Under the pieces are notes generated by a model. It was not told where the DNA came from and did not search any database. It was given only the letters and a program-made list of their open reading frames with translations. From a virus, in IMG/VR virus record IMGVR_UViG_3300035666_000054, positions 1 to 41,537 of that record: 41,537 nt of DNA. One strand, given 5' to 3'. Below, one piece after another: positions 8,828-17,105 of the stretch. Position numbers and translations under genes: made by a program. Position 1 is the stretch's first letter; each line of letters begins with the position of its first letter.

Positions 8828-11589
8828 TACTTACTCTCCAATGCGGCGACTTTGGTTTCCAACTGTTCAATACGGGCCATGGCTTCTTGCAGGGCTTTGA
8901 TGGCGGCGAAATAAATGTCCTTGGTGTAGACCGTTTTTAACGGCACGCCATCTTCCGGCGTTTCACCAAAGCCATCCGTATCCACCCACACCGGCTCAAC
9001 GGCTTCCACCTGCTGCGCGATCACACCGACGTTGACATCATCATGCGTCTGGTCGTTGTACTTGTACGTAACAATTTCCAATGCGCCGATCTTGTCCCAC
9101 ATAGACGCAACAGGATTGATTTCTTTCTTTGTGCGAGCATCGGACAGGTCTACGTTGTTGGCTTGGTAGTTAGCCAAACCGCCGTTAGTGCGAATTTCAG
9201 CACGGACAGCCGTGCTATCCGTAAAATTAATAAACAACTGAGTTGTGGTATTTGGCGATTTATTTGGAATCTGGAAGTACGCCATTGAACCCGCAACCCA
9301 TGCGGCGTTATCACAAACAAATTGCGCTGCATACCCGCCAGTAGCCGTAGTTCTTCCGTAAATTGCCGGAGAATTTGCATTTCCAGAAACAACGCCAAAT
9401 TTTTCTCCGTTACTTGCTGATGTTTGTCCAACCAGCAAATCCCCCCCGCTCGTGATGGTGGCGCGTTGGGTGTCGCCATCTGCCCCGTCGTTTCCAAAGC
9501 ACAAGGCACCGGATGAGTTTTCCCAAATTGCCGCAGCGCCAGCGCCTTCGTAGACGAACTGAATTCCAGAGCCGTAAGTAGCGGTTCCTTGGCTAATTTG
9601 AATGCGGTAATTGTTTGCGTCAGATGTCGTGCGGCCAATTAAAAGACGACCGCCACTATCCAGCGTCATCGCCTGCGTGAACGAGATGGTGTTGCCTGCG
9701 GTGCCGGAGGGGGCGGTGTACCATTGGTGCTGCCCGGTTATCATGTCGTAGCGGGCCGCTTCGGCAGTGGTTTTATAAATGTAATTTGAGCCGTTCCAGT
9801 AACTGTTATAAGCAACCTGCAAACGATTGGTTGCTGATGCAAAAGACGATATGGTGTTTACATCAATCGCCTTAAAACCACTCCACGCACTCGGCGTGAC
9901 GCCCAGACCGAGGTTGCCGGAGGTGTCGAGCGACATAGCGTTTGCGGTAGAGCCGTTAACCCAAAAGTTGATACCTCGTCCAGTGCCCGCAGCAAGATAC
10001 AAGTTGTCAGAGTCGTTAGTCGTGCCAAAAATTCTAGTTTTTCCGTTGGTAAGACCAGAAAAACCAACAGTCACATAAGGCGAAGAATAAGTACCGTCAG
10101 TGCTTATAAGAACTCCGTTTAATCGCGAAGTCCCGTTTACATCCAACTTTTGAGTAGGCGAACTCGTCCCGATGCCGAGGTTGCCGGAGGAGTCAATTAC
10201 TAATCTATTGACGCTGTTTGTTACGTCACGGATTGCAAATCCATCATTAGCAACGCCCGGAATTTGACTGTTAATGCTGTACGCAATGTTAGACGCGGTT
10301 TGCAACTTGATTGCAGCAGTTCCGGCAGCAGAATAAACATCTAACTTTTCCGCGGGCGAACTCGTCCCGATGCCGAGGTTGCCGGTGTCGGTGATTCGCA
10401 TACGCTCACTAGCAGATGTCGCTCCTGTTGCAAAAACAATGGGAGTTGCCGTTGAACTTCTCGGTTGCAGAATCAATGTGCCGTTTGTATAACCAGTAAA
10501 ACCTGATGCCCAGCCAATTGCAGCATTTGCGCTATTGGACAAAAACCCAGACATCTCTCCAATTTCAAGGGCATTTAGTAACGAATTGCCATTTACATGT
10601 AACTTATACGCAGGCGAACTCGTCCCGATGCCGAGGTTGCCGGAGGAGTCAAGGCGCATTTTTTCTGTGCCTGCTGTAAATCCTCTGACTGCTTGATTAG
10701 TTCCGTCTAACAGCCAGCCTGCTCTAACACCAGAACCACCATTACTTGAATATACATAAGCGTCATTAGTTAAAAGAACATCATTTCCAAATGTTGCTTC
10801 TCCAGTAATTCTACTAGTTCCTGTTACGTCTAGTTTTTTCGCAGGCGAACTCGTCCCGATGCCGAGGCCCGTGGAGGTGAGGCGCATGCCTTCGGTGCCG
10901 TTTCCTGCCTCAAAAGCAATGTACGACGTAGGCGAATTACGCAGCATTTGGATAGTTGCGGTTCCATCGCCATTGCTAAGCACTACACCGCCGCCGGTAG
11001 ATTTACCAGCGAAATACGTATAATCGTTTGAGGTTAGTCGGAACATTCCTCCATTTGCAGGAGCAGAGGCAACCGTCCCGTCAATTACAAATCGCCCATT
11101 AACGCCTAAGTTTGTTCCGTCAAATGTGATTGCACTCCCACTCGTCGCCACCTTCGACCCGTTCAGATACAGCACGCCGTTGGCGGTGCCGCCCGTCAGA
11201 GTCAGCGCACTGCTAATCGTGGCGGAGGTAGAGGTCAGATTCGTAATCGTTGCCGATCCGAACGTAGCATTGCTGAGCGAAAGACTGCTGATGGTCAAGC
11301 TGCTGATACGAGCAACCGTAGCCGACAGATCCGACACCGTAGCCGTCGTAGCAATCAGATTCGTAATTGTTGCGCTGCCCGCACGAAGCACCGTAGCCGA
11401 AACGTCCGCACAGGTTAGACTGGCCGGATTTGTACCCAGCTCCACGACCTGACTGCCGGAGGTAATCGTAAAGAGCCGCTTATCTGCGGTATTAACCGCA
11501 AGCTCCGCACCGCCTGCCGCGTTGGTCAGATTAGCCGTTGCCGGGATTGCGCCCGGGGTATCACTCTTTTTCGTCAGAATAGTAGGCAT
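8827..11589 (-). CDS. tail fibre with C-terminal S74 intramolecular chaperone
   Basis: The 920-residue fibre begins with SATITNLxSTSAT-type beta repeats shared with the preceding 732-residue fibre. It continues with several modules of 50-90 residues, each carrying GNLGIGTSSPAxKLDV. From about residue 815 it ends with a Peptidase_S74 chaperone domain: LSDARTKKEI with the Ser-Lys pair, then VGVIAQQVEAVEPVWV, and a final coiled coil. Known S74 domains drive trimer folding and then cleave themselves just before the conserved Ser, so the mature fibre should lose roughly its last 105 residues. Likely role: receptor-binding side or tail fibre. Confidence 0.85.
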   Translation of the reverse strand: MPTILTKKSDTPGAIPATANLTNAAGGAELAVNTADKRLFTITSGSQVVELGTNPASLTCADVSATVLRAGSATITNLIATTATVSDLSATVARISSLTISSLSLSNATFGSATITNLTSTSATISSALTLTGGTANGVLYLNGSKVATSGSAITFDGTNLGVNGRFVIDGTVASAPANGGMFRLTSNDYTYFAGKSTGGGVVLSNGDGTATIQMLRNSPTSYIAFEAGNGTEGMRLTSTGLGIGTSSPAKKLDVTGTSRITGEATFGNDVLLTNDAYVYSSNGGSGVRAGWLLDGTNQAVRGFTAGTEKMRLDSSGNLGIGTSSPAYKLHVNGNSLLNALEIGEMSGFLSNSANAAIGWASGFTGYTNGTLILQPRSSTATPIVFATGATSASERMRITDTGNLGIGTSSPAEKLDVYSAAGTAAIKLQTASNIAYSINSQIPGVANDGFAIRDVTNSVNRLVIDSSGNLGIGTSSPTQKLDVNGTSRLNGVLISTDGTYSSPYVTVGFSGLTNGKTRIFGTTNDSDNLYLAAGTGRGINFWVNGSTANAMSLDTSGNLGLGVTPSAWSGFKAIDVNTISSFASATNRLQVAYNSYWNGSNYIYKTTAEAARYDMITGQHQWYTAPSGTAGNTISFTQAMTLDSGGRLLIGRTTSDANNYRIQISQGTATYGSGIQFVYEGAGAAAIWENSSGALCFGNDGADGDTQRATITSGGDLLVGQTSASNGEKFGVVSGNANSPAIYGRTTATGGYAAQFVCDNAAWVAGSMAYFQIPNKSPNTTTQLFINFTDSTAVRAEIRTNGGLANYQANNVDLSDARTKKEINPVASMWDKIGALEIVTYKYNDQTHDDVNVGVIAQQVEAVEPVWVDTDGFGETPEDGVPLKTVYTKDIYFAAIKALQEAMARIEQLETKVAALESK
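10157..10867 (-). repeat. near-identical DNA blocks inside the fibre gene
   Basis: Four copies of a block beginning ggcgaactcgtcccgatgcc lie at 10157-10187, 10355-10385, 10613-10643 and 10844-10867. The first three are identical over 31 bp and the fourth over its first 24-27 bp. They encode the LGIGTSSPA part of successive fibre modules. The DNA between copies is diverged, so these islands could allow in-register recombination and gain or loss of fibre modules. Confidence 0.85.
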
Positions 11590-13787
11590 TAGTATGCTCC
11601 CCCGCTCAGGGTTCCTGTGGCATTAGCCAGATCCAAATAATAACTTCCCGTTTGCCCATCCAGCAAATCAGCATTCAGGTTGGTGACCAGCGTCGTCGAA
11701 CTAATCACAAGGCTTCCCAAGGACAGATTCGTAATAGACGAACTGCCATACGACAGCGTGGTTCCCGAAAGGGTCGTAATCGCAGCCGAGGTAGAAGTCA
11801 GCGTCGTAATTGTAGCGGACGTAAAGGTCGCATTGGCGAGCGACAGGCTCGATACCGTCAGGCTCGTAACCGACAAATTGGTAATCGCCGCCGAGGTCGA
11901 AGCCAGTGTGGTGACCGTGCCGCTGGTTGCCGTCAGATTAGTCGCCGTCAGCGACCCGCTCGACAGGGTGGTAATACCCGCAGAGGTCGAAGTCAGCGTC
12001 GTAACCGTCCCGCTGGTCGAAGTCAGATTCGTCGCCGTCAAAGACCCGCTCGTCAGGGTCGTAATGTCCGCACTGCCATACCGGAGTGACGTACCCGAGG
12101 CGGTCGTAATCCCTGCACTCGTGCTGGTCAGCGTCGTAATGGTCGCGCTGGTAAAGGTCGCATTCACCAGCGACAGGCTGCTCACGGTCAGGCTCGTAAC
12201 AGACAGGTTAGTGACCGCTGCCGAAGTCGCCGCCAACGTGGTTACCGTGCCGCTCGTAGCCGTCAAGTTCGTAGCAGTCAGCGACCCGCTAGAAAGCGTG
12301 GTAATCCCCGCACTAGCCGCGCTCAGCGTCGTCAAACTAGCCGAGCCGTAGCCTAAGGTCGTGCCCGTAATGGTCGGGGCGTTGAGCGTTGTAATTGTGG
12401 CCGAGCCGCCCGTCAGCGTCGTAATGCTGGCCGAGATCGCGGTCAGATTCGTAACCGTAGACGAAGTGAACGTAAAGTTGTCAATTGTGGCGCTGGTTGC
12501 GCGGAAGTTGTTAACCGTCCAACTGTCGCCGGTCAGCGTCGTAATGTTGCCACTCGTCGCGCCAATCGTTGTGATTTGTGCGCTAGACCCGCTAAGCGTC
12601 GTAATACCCGCGCTGCCAATGCTTGCCGTCGTGATGCTGGCAGATTGGACTCCCAACTGACTAATGCTGGCGCTGGTTGCCGATAGCCGAGTAACCGTAG
12701 CCGACGTAAAGGTAAAGTTATCAATCGTCGCGCTAGTCGCTTTGAGATTGGTAACCGTCGCACTCGTCGCCGTCAGATTCGTAATTGCGCTGCTAGTCGC
12801 TACGAGCGTAGCAACTGTGATGCTACCACCCGAAATAATGACATCACTAGCGTCTTGAGTTGCAATCGTGCCAAGACCCAAGTTAGTCCGTGCACCCGAA
12901 GCCGTGCCTGCTCCCGTACCGCCATGGGTAACAGCAAGCGTTCCAGACATCGTAATTGTGCCCGCCGCCGTAACCGGACCACCCGTAAACGCCAGTCCAC
13001 TTACCGTGCTGCTGACATCAATACTGGTAACGGTGCCCGCGCCCGTAATCGTCAACCAAGTCGGTGCACCCGTACCGTTAGACGATAACACCTGACCGGG
13101 GCTACCTTGATTGCTCAGCGCAAAGTTCGTGCCATCGCTGTACACCACGGCACCAGCTACAGGAGATATTGCCGATCCCGTACCGCCACGACCTAAAGGC
13201 AACACACCCGTTGTCTTGGCCGTATCCGAAAGATCTACTGCCGGGTGAACGTGATCGCCACGCGCAATCTTTGATGACGTACCCACCGAAGCCACACCGC
13301 CAGCAACCGGAGCAACCGTCGCATAGTCAATTGAGAACGAAATGTCCTGAGCAAGATTACCGCCGCCAATGATTCCGCTGCCTGCGGTAACTTGACGCGA
13401 TGTTGGAACCAATCCCGCCTGTGCCACGGAAACCGTCGATACGTTCGTTACACGACCCTTGCTGCTGACAGTGATGACCGGAATCAGTTGTCCCGTTCCA
13501 TACGTACCCGCCGCAACGCCCGTCGTATCAAGCTGCGTATCACCGATGCCGCCGTTAGCTACAGCAATCGTAATGTCGTGCGAGAGCGTACCGCCGCCCG
13601 TCAATCCAGTTCCCGCATTAATCGCACGCGACGGCGGAACAGTCAGATTCTGATTGATCTGACTAAACTGAACCTTATAGGTCGTGCCCGCAATAACAAT
13701 TGGAAAATAACCAGCCGGGTCCGCAACCGGAGCTTCCGGAAGGGATGTTATGCGGGCGGGGATGAGGTTGCTGGGTACCGTAGCCAT
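11589..13787 (-). CDS. highly repetitive tail fibre protein
   Basis: The 732-residue protein has an N-terminal region with GGTLSHDITIAV and GGNLAQDISFSI motifs. A GGTGAGTASGARTNLGLG block follows, and then about 350 residues of a near 10-residue Ser/Thr/Ala repeat (xSAxITTLxx, for example SGSLTATNLTATSGTVTTLT). It ends with VTNLNADLLDGQTGSYYLDL, a common fibre C-terminal motif. The repeat predicts a long trimeric beta-structured shaft. It lies directly before the S74 fibre (stop/start overlap at 11589), and the two share repeat style, so they may form successive parts of one fibre. The long open plus-strand frames opposite it are antisense shadows. Confidence 0.85.
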   Translation of the reverse strand: MATVPSNLIPARITSLPEAPVADPAGYFPIVIAGTTYKVQFSQINQNLTVPPSRAINAGTGLTGGGTLSHDITIAVANGGIGDTQLDTTGVAAGTYGTGQLIPVITVSSKGRVTNVSTVSVAQAGLVPTSRQVTAGSGIIGGGNLAQDISFSIDYATVAPVAGGVASVGTSSKIARGDHVHPAVDLSDTAKTTGVLPLGRGGTGSAISPVAGAVVYSDGTNFALSNQGSPGQVLSSNGTGAPTWLTITGAGTVTSIDVSSTVSGLAFTGGPVTAAGTITMSGTLAVTHGGTGAGTASGARTNLGLGTIATQDASDVIISGGSITVATLVATSSAITNLTATSATVTNLKATSATIDNFTFTSATVTRLSATSASISQLGVQSASITTASIGSAGITTLSGSSAQITTIGATSGNITTLTGDSWTVNNFRATSATIDNFTFTSSTVTNLTAISASITTLTGGSATITTLNAPTITGTTLGYGSASLTTLSAASAGITTLSSGSLTATNLTATSGTVTTLAATSAAVTNLSVTSLTVSSLSLVNATFTSATITTLTSTSAGITTASGTSLRYGSADITTLTSGSLTATNLTSTSGTVTTLTSTSAGITTLSSGSLTATNLTATSGTVTTLASTSAAITNLSVTSLTVSSLSLANATFTSATITTLTSTSAAITTLSGTTLSYGSSSITNLSLGSLVISSTTLVTNLNADLLDGQTGSYYLDLANATGTLSGGAY

Positions 13788-14101
13788 CAGGGCACCTGCT
13801 GCGGTTCAAGGTATTCATCACCTTGTTCGTCAATCAAGAACGTGTTGCCGTCTTCACTAATGACACCATACGGCGCACTCGTAAGCGGCGCATCCGGGCG
13901 AACAAAAGGCAGCGTAATTCTTTCAGTCTGACGAGCGGGTAAACGATACGGGTCAAGTTGATCAGTGCATCCTTCGCAAACGCGCAATCCGGGAGCATTA
14001 GGATCTGGTCCAAGTGCCCCTAATGGATATTTAATTTTGCAGCGGTCACAACAACCAATTGCAGCATAAGTCAGACCGCGTGTATCAAGAAAAAGCGGCA
14101 T
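13787..14101 (-). CDS. small Cys-rich (zinc-ribbon-like) structural protein
   Basis: The 104-residue protein has two cysteine clusters (CCDRC at about 17-21 and CEGC at about 42-45) that could bind zinc. After these come a basic Pro-rich stretch (LPARQTERITLPF) and a short C-terminal region (EDGNTFLIDEQGDEYL). Its start lies inside the end of the homing endonuclease gene upstream, and its GGAGG ribosome-binding site lies within that gene. Its stop overlaps the start of the 732-residue fibre (TGATG). Proteins of this kind recur next to adaptor and fibre genes in environmental phages; the function is unknown. Confidence 0.7.
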   Translation of the reverse strand: MPLFLDTRGLTYAAIGCCDRCKIKYPLGALGPDPNAPGLRVCEGCTDQLDPYRLPARQTERITLPFVRPDAPLTSAPYGVISEDGNTFLIDEQGDEYLEPQQVP

Positions 14102-14681
14102 TTATTTGAGCCTCCTTTCTTGATCTTTTGTTAGCCCAACCAATTTTTGCAGCATTTGCTCTTTGAGAAGAAATTTTTAATCTGTACTCTTCGTTGTTCA
14201 TACGCTCACGAAAAGTATCTGAAGCTCTTTTTCTGCAATCTTTATACCAATCAGGATTAGCTTCTTCTTTTTTCATTCTTGCACGAGCAGCTTTTCCTCT
14301 AAGAGCGCGATACTTTTTATCAAACTCAGGGTCAGCTTCTCTTTTATTTTTAAGAATAGATTCTCTTTTATAAGCCCCTTCAGAAGAGCCTCCAAATTCT
14401 GAACCTACGTTGTAACCATTTGGCCAACGAGTGTTCAAAAGTTCCATTGTTTCTCTTTCTGCAACAGGTAAAAACTCTTCTGAAACTTCTTTAAAAATTT
14501 CAAATTTAAAGTTTTCAATTCCATCACGCACAATAGCTTTGTGTAATTCTTGGCAAAGCCTTCTTTTAGATCTTGCTTCGTACTTATGAAGCGCCCATCT
14601 TTGATTGCAATTAGAAGAACGACCAACATACTTCATGCCGTTCTTTAGGTTTGTAATGATATAAATGCCGCAAACTTTCAT
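14085..14681 (-). CDS. GIY-YIG homing endonuclease (free-standing, AT-rich)
   Basis: The 198-residue protein has an N-terminal GIY-YIG nuclease domain: GIYIIT at 5-10, YVGR at 18-21, Arg28, a catalytic Glu near 76-80 and GYNVG at 89-93. Its basic tail resembles NUMOD-type DNA-binding repeats. It sits between adaptor 1 (3 bases away) and the Cys-rich gene, running 17 bases into the latter. Its DNA is visibly richer in A and T than its neighbours, a sign of recent insertion. Such enzymes nick or cut the allele lacking them and spread by repair. It is not placed inside an interrupted gene, so it looks free-standing rather than intron-encoded. Confidence 0.85.
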   Translation of the reverse strand: MKVCGIYIITNLKNGMKYVGRSSNCNQRWALHKYEARSKRRLCQELHKAIVRDGIENFKFEIFKEVSEEFLPVAERETMELLNTRWPNGYNVGSEFGGSSEGAYKRESILKNKREADPEFDKKYRALRGKAARARMKKEEANPDWYKDCRKRASDTFRERMNNEEYRLKISSQRANAAKIGWANKRSRKEAQINAAFS

Positions 14682-14684
14682 ACG

Positions 14685-15680
14685 TCACTTCGTATACGGC
14701 GCAATCATGGGTGCCCAGTAAATCGGAGAATTATCACGCTCTTCATTCTCGGCCTGAGCCAACGCCTTATCCGCCTTCGCTTCCAAGATTGGCATCAATT
14801 GCGCATCCACTTCCGGAGTCTCTTCCGCAAGCTTGCTCGCCAGCAACGCAACAATCGCATCAAACCAACGCTGCGGAACTTCTAGTTCTTGCGTCATCGT
14901 GCCGACATCCATGATGTAGCGATGCCGCCATACCACAATCTGCTGCGTTTCCGCTGCCTGATTGGGAATCGGCCACAGACGCATATACGGTCGGTTGATC
15001 TGACGATCAAACCAGAACTGCAAAGGACGACCTTCAAATGATTTATTGGGCAGCGCCGTATAGTCATCGCGATTTAAACGCGCTATAGGGATTTCTGTAG
15101 GCGTGTTCCCGAAGAAAACATCTGAGGTCGAGAGGGTTCCGCTCGTCACACGAACGCGGAAATAGTCAGCAGTCTGCGGAGTCTCGGTATCTACCCAACT
15201 CCACTCACCCGCAATCTGAGTCGGCGCAGTCGTATCTTCAATCGTCTCAACAATTGTCCAGACCAACCCATCGCTCGACTTTTCAACCACATAAGGCTGC
15301 GCTACCGCTGCCCACTTGATGCCTACCGTCGTAACGGTCAAGCCCTCATCATTGTAATTTTGATACGTCGTTGAAGTCGAAGACACCGTGCCCGTTGCTT
15401 CTTGCAGCGTACGCAGATTGGTGTTGAGAAGATCTACGGTTCCCAACGGTAGCGGAACAGATCCCTGCCCTTCATAAAGCGGCAGCACCGTGCGCTCAAT
15501 ACACCAAAGCTGCACACCACGGTTCGCAAGATTGGAAAGAATCAGGTAAAGCTGGTCGTTCGCAATGTCGATCATCTCAGAGGTGATCTGTTGCGCACCA
15601 AGACGACAACGCCTGTAGGCATGGTCAATGACCTGCCTAGTTGTAAATTGAGTTGTCGAAACTGTACCGGAAGTTGCCAT
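14685..15680 (-). CDS. neck adaptor protein 1 (P22 gp4-like head completion / tail accessory)
   Basis: The 331-residue protein starts with a helical segment typical of gp4-like adaptors (VIDHAYRRCRLGAQQI, then QLYLILSNLANRGVQLWCIE). It continues with the beta-region VLPLYEGQGSVPLPLGTVDL and the motif LPNKSFEGRPLQFWFDRQI followed by MRLWPIPN. A middle insert of about 100 residues (YVVEKSSDGLVWTIVET...) looks like an inserted fibronectin- or Ig-like domain. The protein should attach below the portal and seal the DNA-filled head. It is the first clear tail-connecting gene after the head genes. Confidence 0.75.
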   Translation of the reverse strand: MATSGTVSTTQFTTRQVIDHAYRRCRLGAQQITSEMIDIANDQLYLILSNLANRGVQLWCIERTVLPLYEGQGSVPLPLGTVDLLNTNLRTLQEATGTVSSTSTTYQNYNDEGLTVTTVGIKWAAVAQPYVVEKSSDGLVWTIVETIEDTTAPTQIAGEWSWVDTETPQTADYFRVRVTSGTLSTSDVFFGNTPTEIPIARLNRDDYTALPNKSFEGRPLQFWFDRQINRPYMRLWPIPNQAAETQQIVVWRHRYIMDVGTMTQELEVPQRWFDAIVALLASKLAEETPEVDAQLMPILEAKADKALAQAENEERDNSPIYWAPMIAPYTK

Positions 15681-15744
15681 CAGGGTCCCTCTTGCGCCTT
15701 GGTCCGCTGCACCGAGCAGACCCTAATGACTGACAGACGTTATT

Positions 15745-16623
15745 TTAGCACTTGCCGCCGCCGTACATGGCCTTGCGACGCATCGGCATGCCACCGTGCG
15801 CTTTACGATCCGGCATATCAAGGCTCTTACCCGGCGCGTACTTTTCCGCACGCTCCATGGCTTCGCGAGCACGACGATCCTGACGACCGAGCATCTTGGC
15901 TTTCTTCGGGCTACCGCGATACGGACCCTTCTTATTTCCATAGGCAAGGTACTCGTCGCTAAACACTTCGCCGCCCTTGGCTTTCTTCATACTACGGGCT
16001 TCAGACAGCGCAATCGCCATGGCTTGCTTCGGGTTTTTTACAACAGGTCCCTTTTTAGAACCCGAGTGCAACTTGCCTTCCTTGTACTCGCGCATCACTT
16101 TGGCAACCTTGCCACCTTTGGCGTAAGCCGCCATTTTTGGCTTGCCGTAAGAAGACTTGGCATAAGTTACTTCTGGAACCATAACAATTTCCATGTTCGT
16201 GTTCGGCTTGCTTACGCTTTTTGGCGATGTTACCGAAGTCGGTGCCATGGCAGGTCCTAGCCCGGGCTTGCTTACGCTTTTGGGTGATGTTACCGAAGTC
16301 AGAGGTATGACAGGTCCTAGCCCGGGCTTGCTTACACTTTTGGGCGACGGCTTACCAACAGATCCCGGTCTGCCAATTGCTATTGCAGTTTTAGCAGGAG
16401 CCTTTTGGCCGCGAGCTTTTGTAACGCTGCCGCCAGAAGCGTAACCCTGACCCTTACCCATCTTGGGCTTGGACTCCATTCTTGCAGCGCCACGCGCCGG
16501 AGCATTCGGCATCGCACGAGCAGGCATACCCTTAGCAGAAGCCCCTGCGCGGCTCGGCATGCTCTTGTTGTGGAACCCGCCCGAAGCCGGGAAATCAAAA
16601 TCTTTTACGTACTTAACAGCCAT
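15745..16623 (-). CDS. basic low-complexity protein with DUF6496-like domain
   Basis: The 292-residue protein is very rich in Lys, Gly, Ala and Pro. Residues about 88-145 hold a 20-residue tandem repeat (SPKSVSKPGLGPxxxxTSVT). Residues about 175-215 match the DUF6496 pattern (KVAKVMREYKEGKLHSGSKK, then PKQAMAIALSEARSMK), which recurs in aquatic phage genomes. The tail (GGMPMRRKAMYGGGKC) is again basic. Position among structural genes and high positive charge suggest a DNA- or virion-associated protein; the function is unknown. Confidence 0.75.
   Translation of the reverse strand: MAVKYVKDFDFPASGGFHNKSMPSRAGASAKGMPARAMPNAPARGAARMESKPKMGKGQGYASGGSVTKARGQKAPAKTAIAIGRPGSVGKPSPKSVSKPGLGPVIPLTSVTSPKSVSKPGLGPAMAPTSVTSPKSVSKPNTNMEIVMVPEVTYAKSSYGKPKMAAYAKGGKVAKVMREYKEGKLHSGSKKGPVVKNPKQAMAIALSEARSMKKAKGGEVFSDEYLAYGNKKGPYRGSPKKAKMLGRQDRRAREAMERAEKYAPGKSLDMPDRKAHGGMPMRRKAMYGGGKC
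16201..16350. repeat. 60-bp in-frame tandem repeat
   Basis: Two and a half copies with an exact 60-bp period start at 16201, 16261 and 16321, each containing ggcttgcttac. They encode the 20-residue SPKSVSKPGLGP repeat of the DUF6496-like protein. Near identity of the first two copies indicates recent duplication by slippage or recombination. Confidence 0.9.
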
Positions 16624-16635
16624 GGATTTACCCTC

Positions 16636-16791
16636 TCAAGAGATGCGCGCTTTGAGCGCCGCAAGTACCCCTCGCAGTCGCGCCTTTAGCACAATGAGTT
16701 TAATCATCAACCGCTCACGACGAGTCGGTGCGACCGGCTCCGGCAACGGATTTACTTTCACTTTACGCTTACGAACCACTTTCTTTTTCAT
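16636..16791 (-). CDS. 51-residue highly basic peptide
   Basis: The frame starts with ATG at 16791, overlapping the stop of the upstream DUF6321-like gene (TGATG), and ends with TGA at 16636-16638, twelve bases before the DUF6496-like gene. The N-terminus is KKKVVRKRKVKVNPLPEPV and the rest is a basic amphipathic helix (MIKLIVLKARLRGVLAALKA). Coupling and the clean fit between neighbours support it. It could bind nucleic acid or membrane; no family is recognised. Confidence 0.6.
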   Translation of the reverse strand: MKKKVVRKRKVKVNPLPEPVAPTRRERLMIKLIVLKARLRGVLAALKARIS

Positions 16792-17105
16792 CAGCAATCC
16801 CACTTACGTAGCGACAGCGCCTTGCGAGTCGGACGACCTTTGTCGTCTTTCATCGGTCCCGGCATTCCCGACATCCGGGCGCAGAATGATCGACGCCGTG
16901 CCGCTGCCTTAGGGGATTTCTTTGCCTGCCCAGCACTAACCGGCGGCTTGAGATTCATCCCTTCTCGCTTCGCACTGCGACGACCGGCTTCGTTCAAACC
17001 CCCCTCAGGATTTTTCCCAGCCTTACGCTGCCAAGCCGGACTCTTAAACGCGCCACCGCCCTTGGCAAACTGTTTCCATTCTGACCAGTCGCCTTTGCAG
17101 TTCAT
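16791..17105 (-). CDS. DUF6321-like small basic phage protein
   Basis: The 104-residue protein contains GGLNEAGRRSAKREGMNLKP, RRRSFCARMSGMPGPM and a C-terminal ALSLRKWDC. This is a well-conserved pattern in many tailed phages (DUF6321-like). The family has no known biochemical function. The protein is basic and soluble, and its start overlaps the end of the C1q-like fibre gene region (17105). Confidence 0.75.
   Translation of the reverse strand: MNCKGDWSEWKQFAKGGGAFKSPAWQRKAGKNPEGGLNEAGRRSAKREGMNLKPPVSAGQAKKSPKAAARRRSFCARMSGMPGPMKDDKGRPTRKALSLRKWDC

Noticed and set aside
11652-12351. Long plus-strand open frames opposite the repetitive fibre
   Set aside because: They mirror the fibre repeat on the other strand and have no ribosome-binding site or family.
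11680-12800. Possible CRISPR array
   Set aside because: The repeats are coding, of near 30-bp period without unique spacers of constant length, and translate to fibre repeats.
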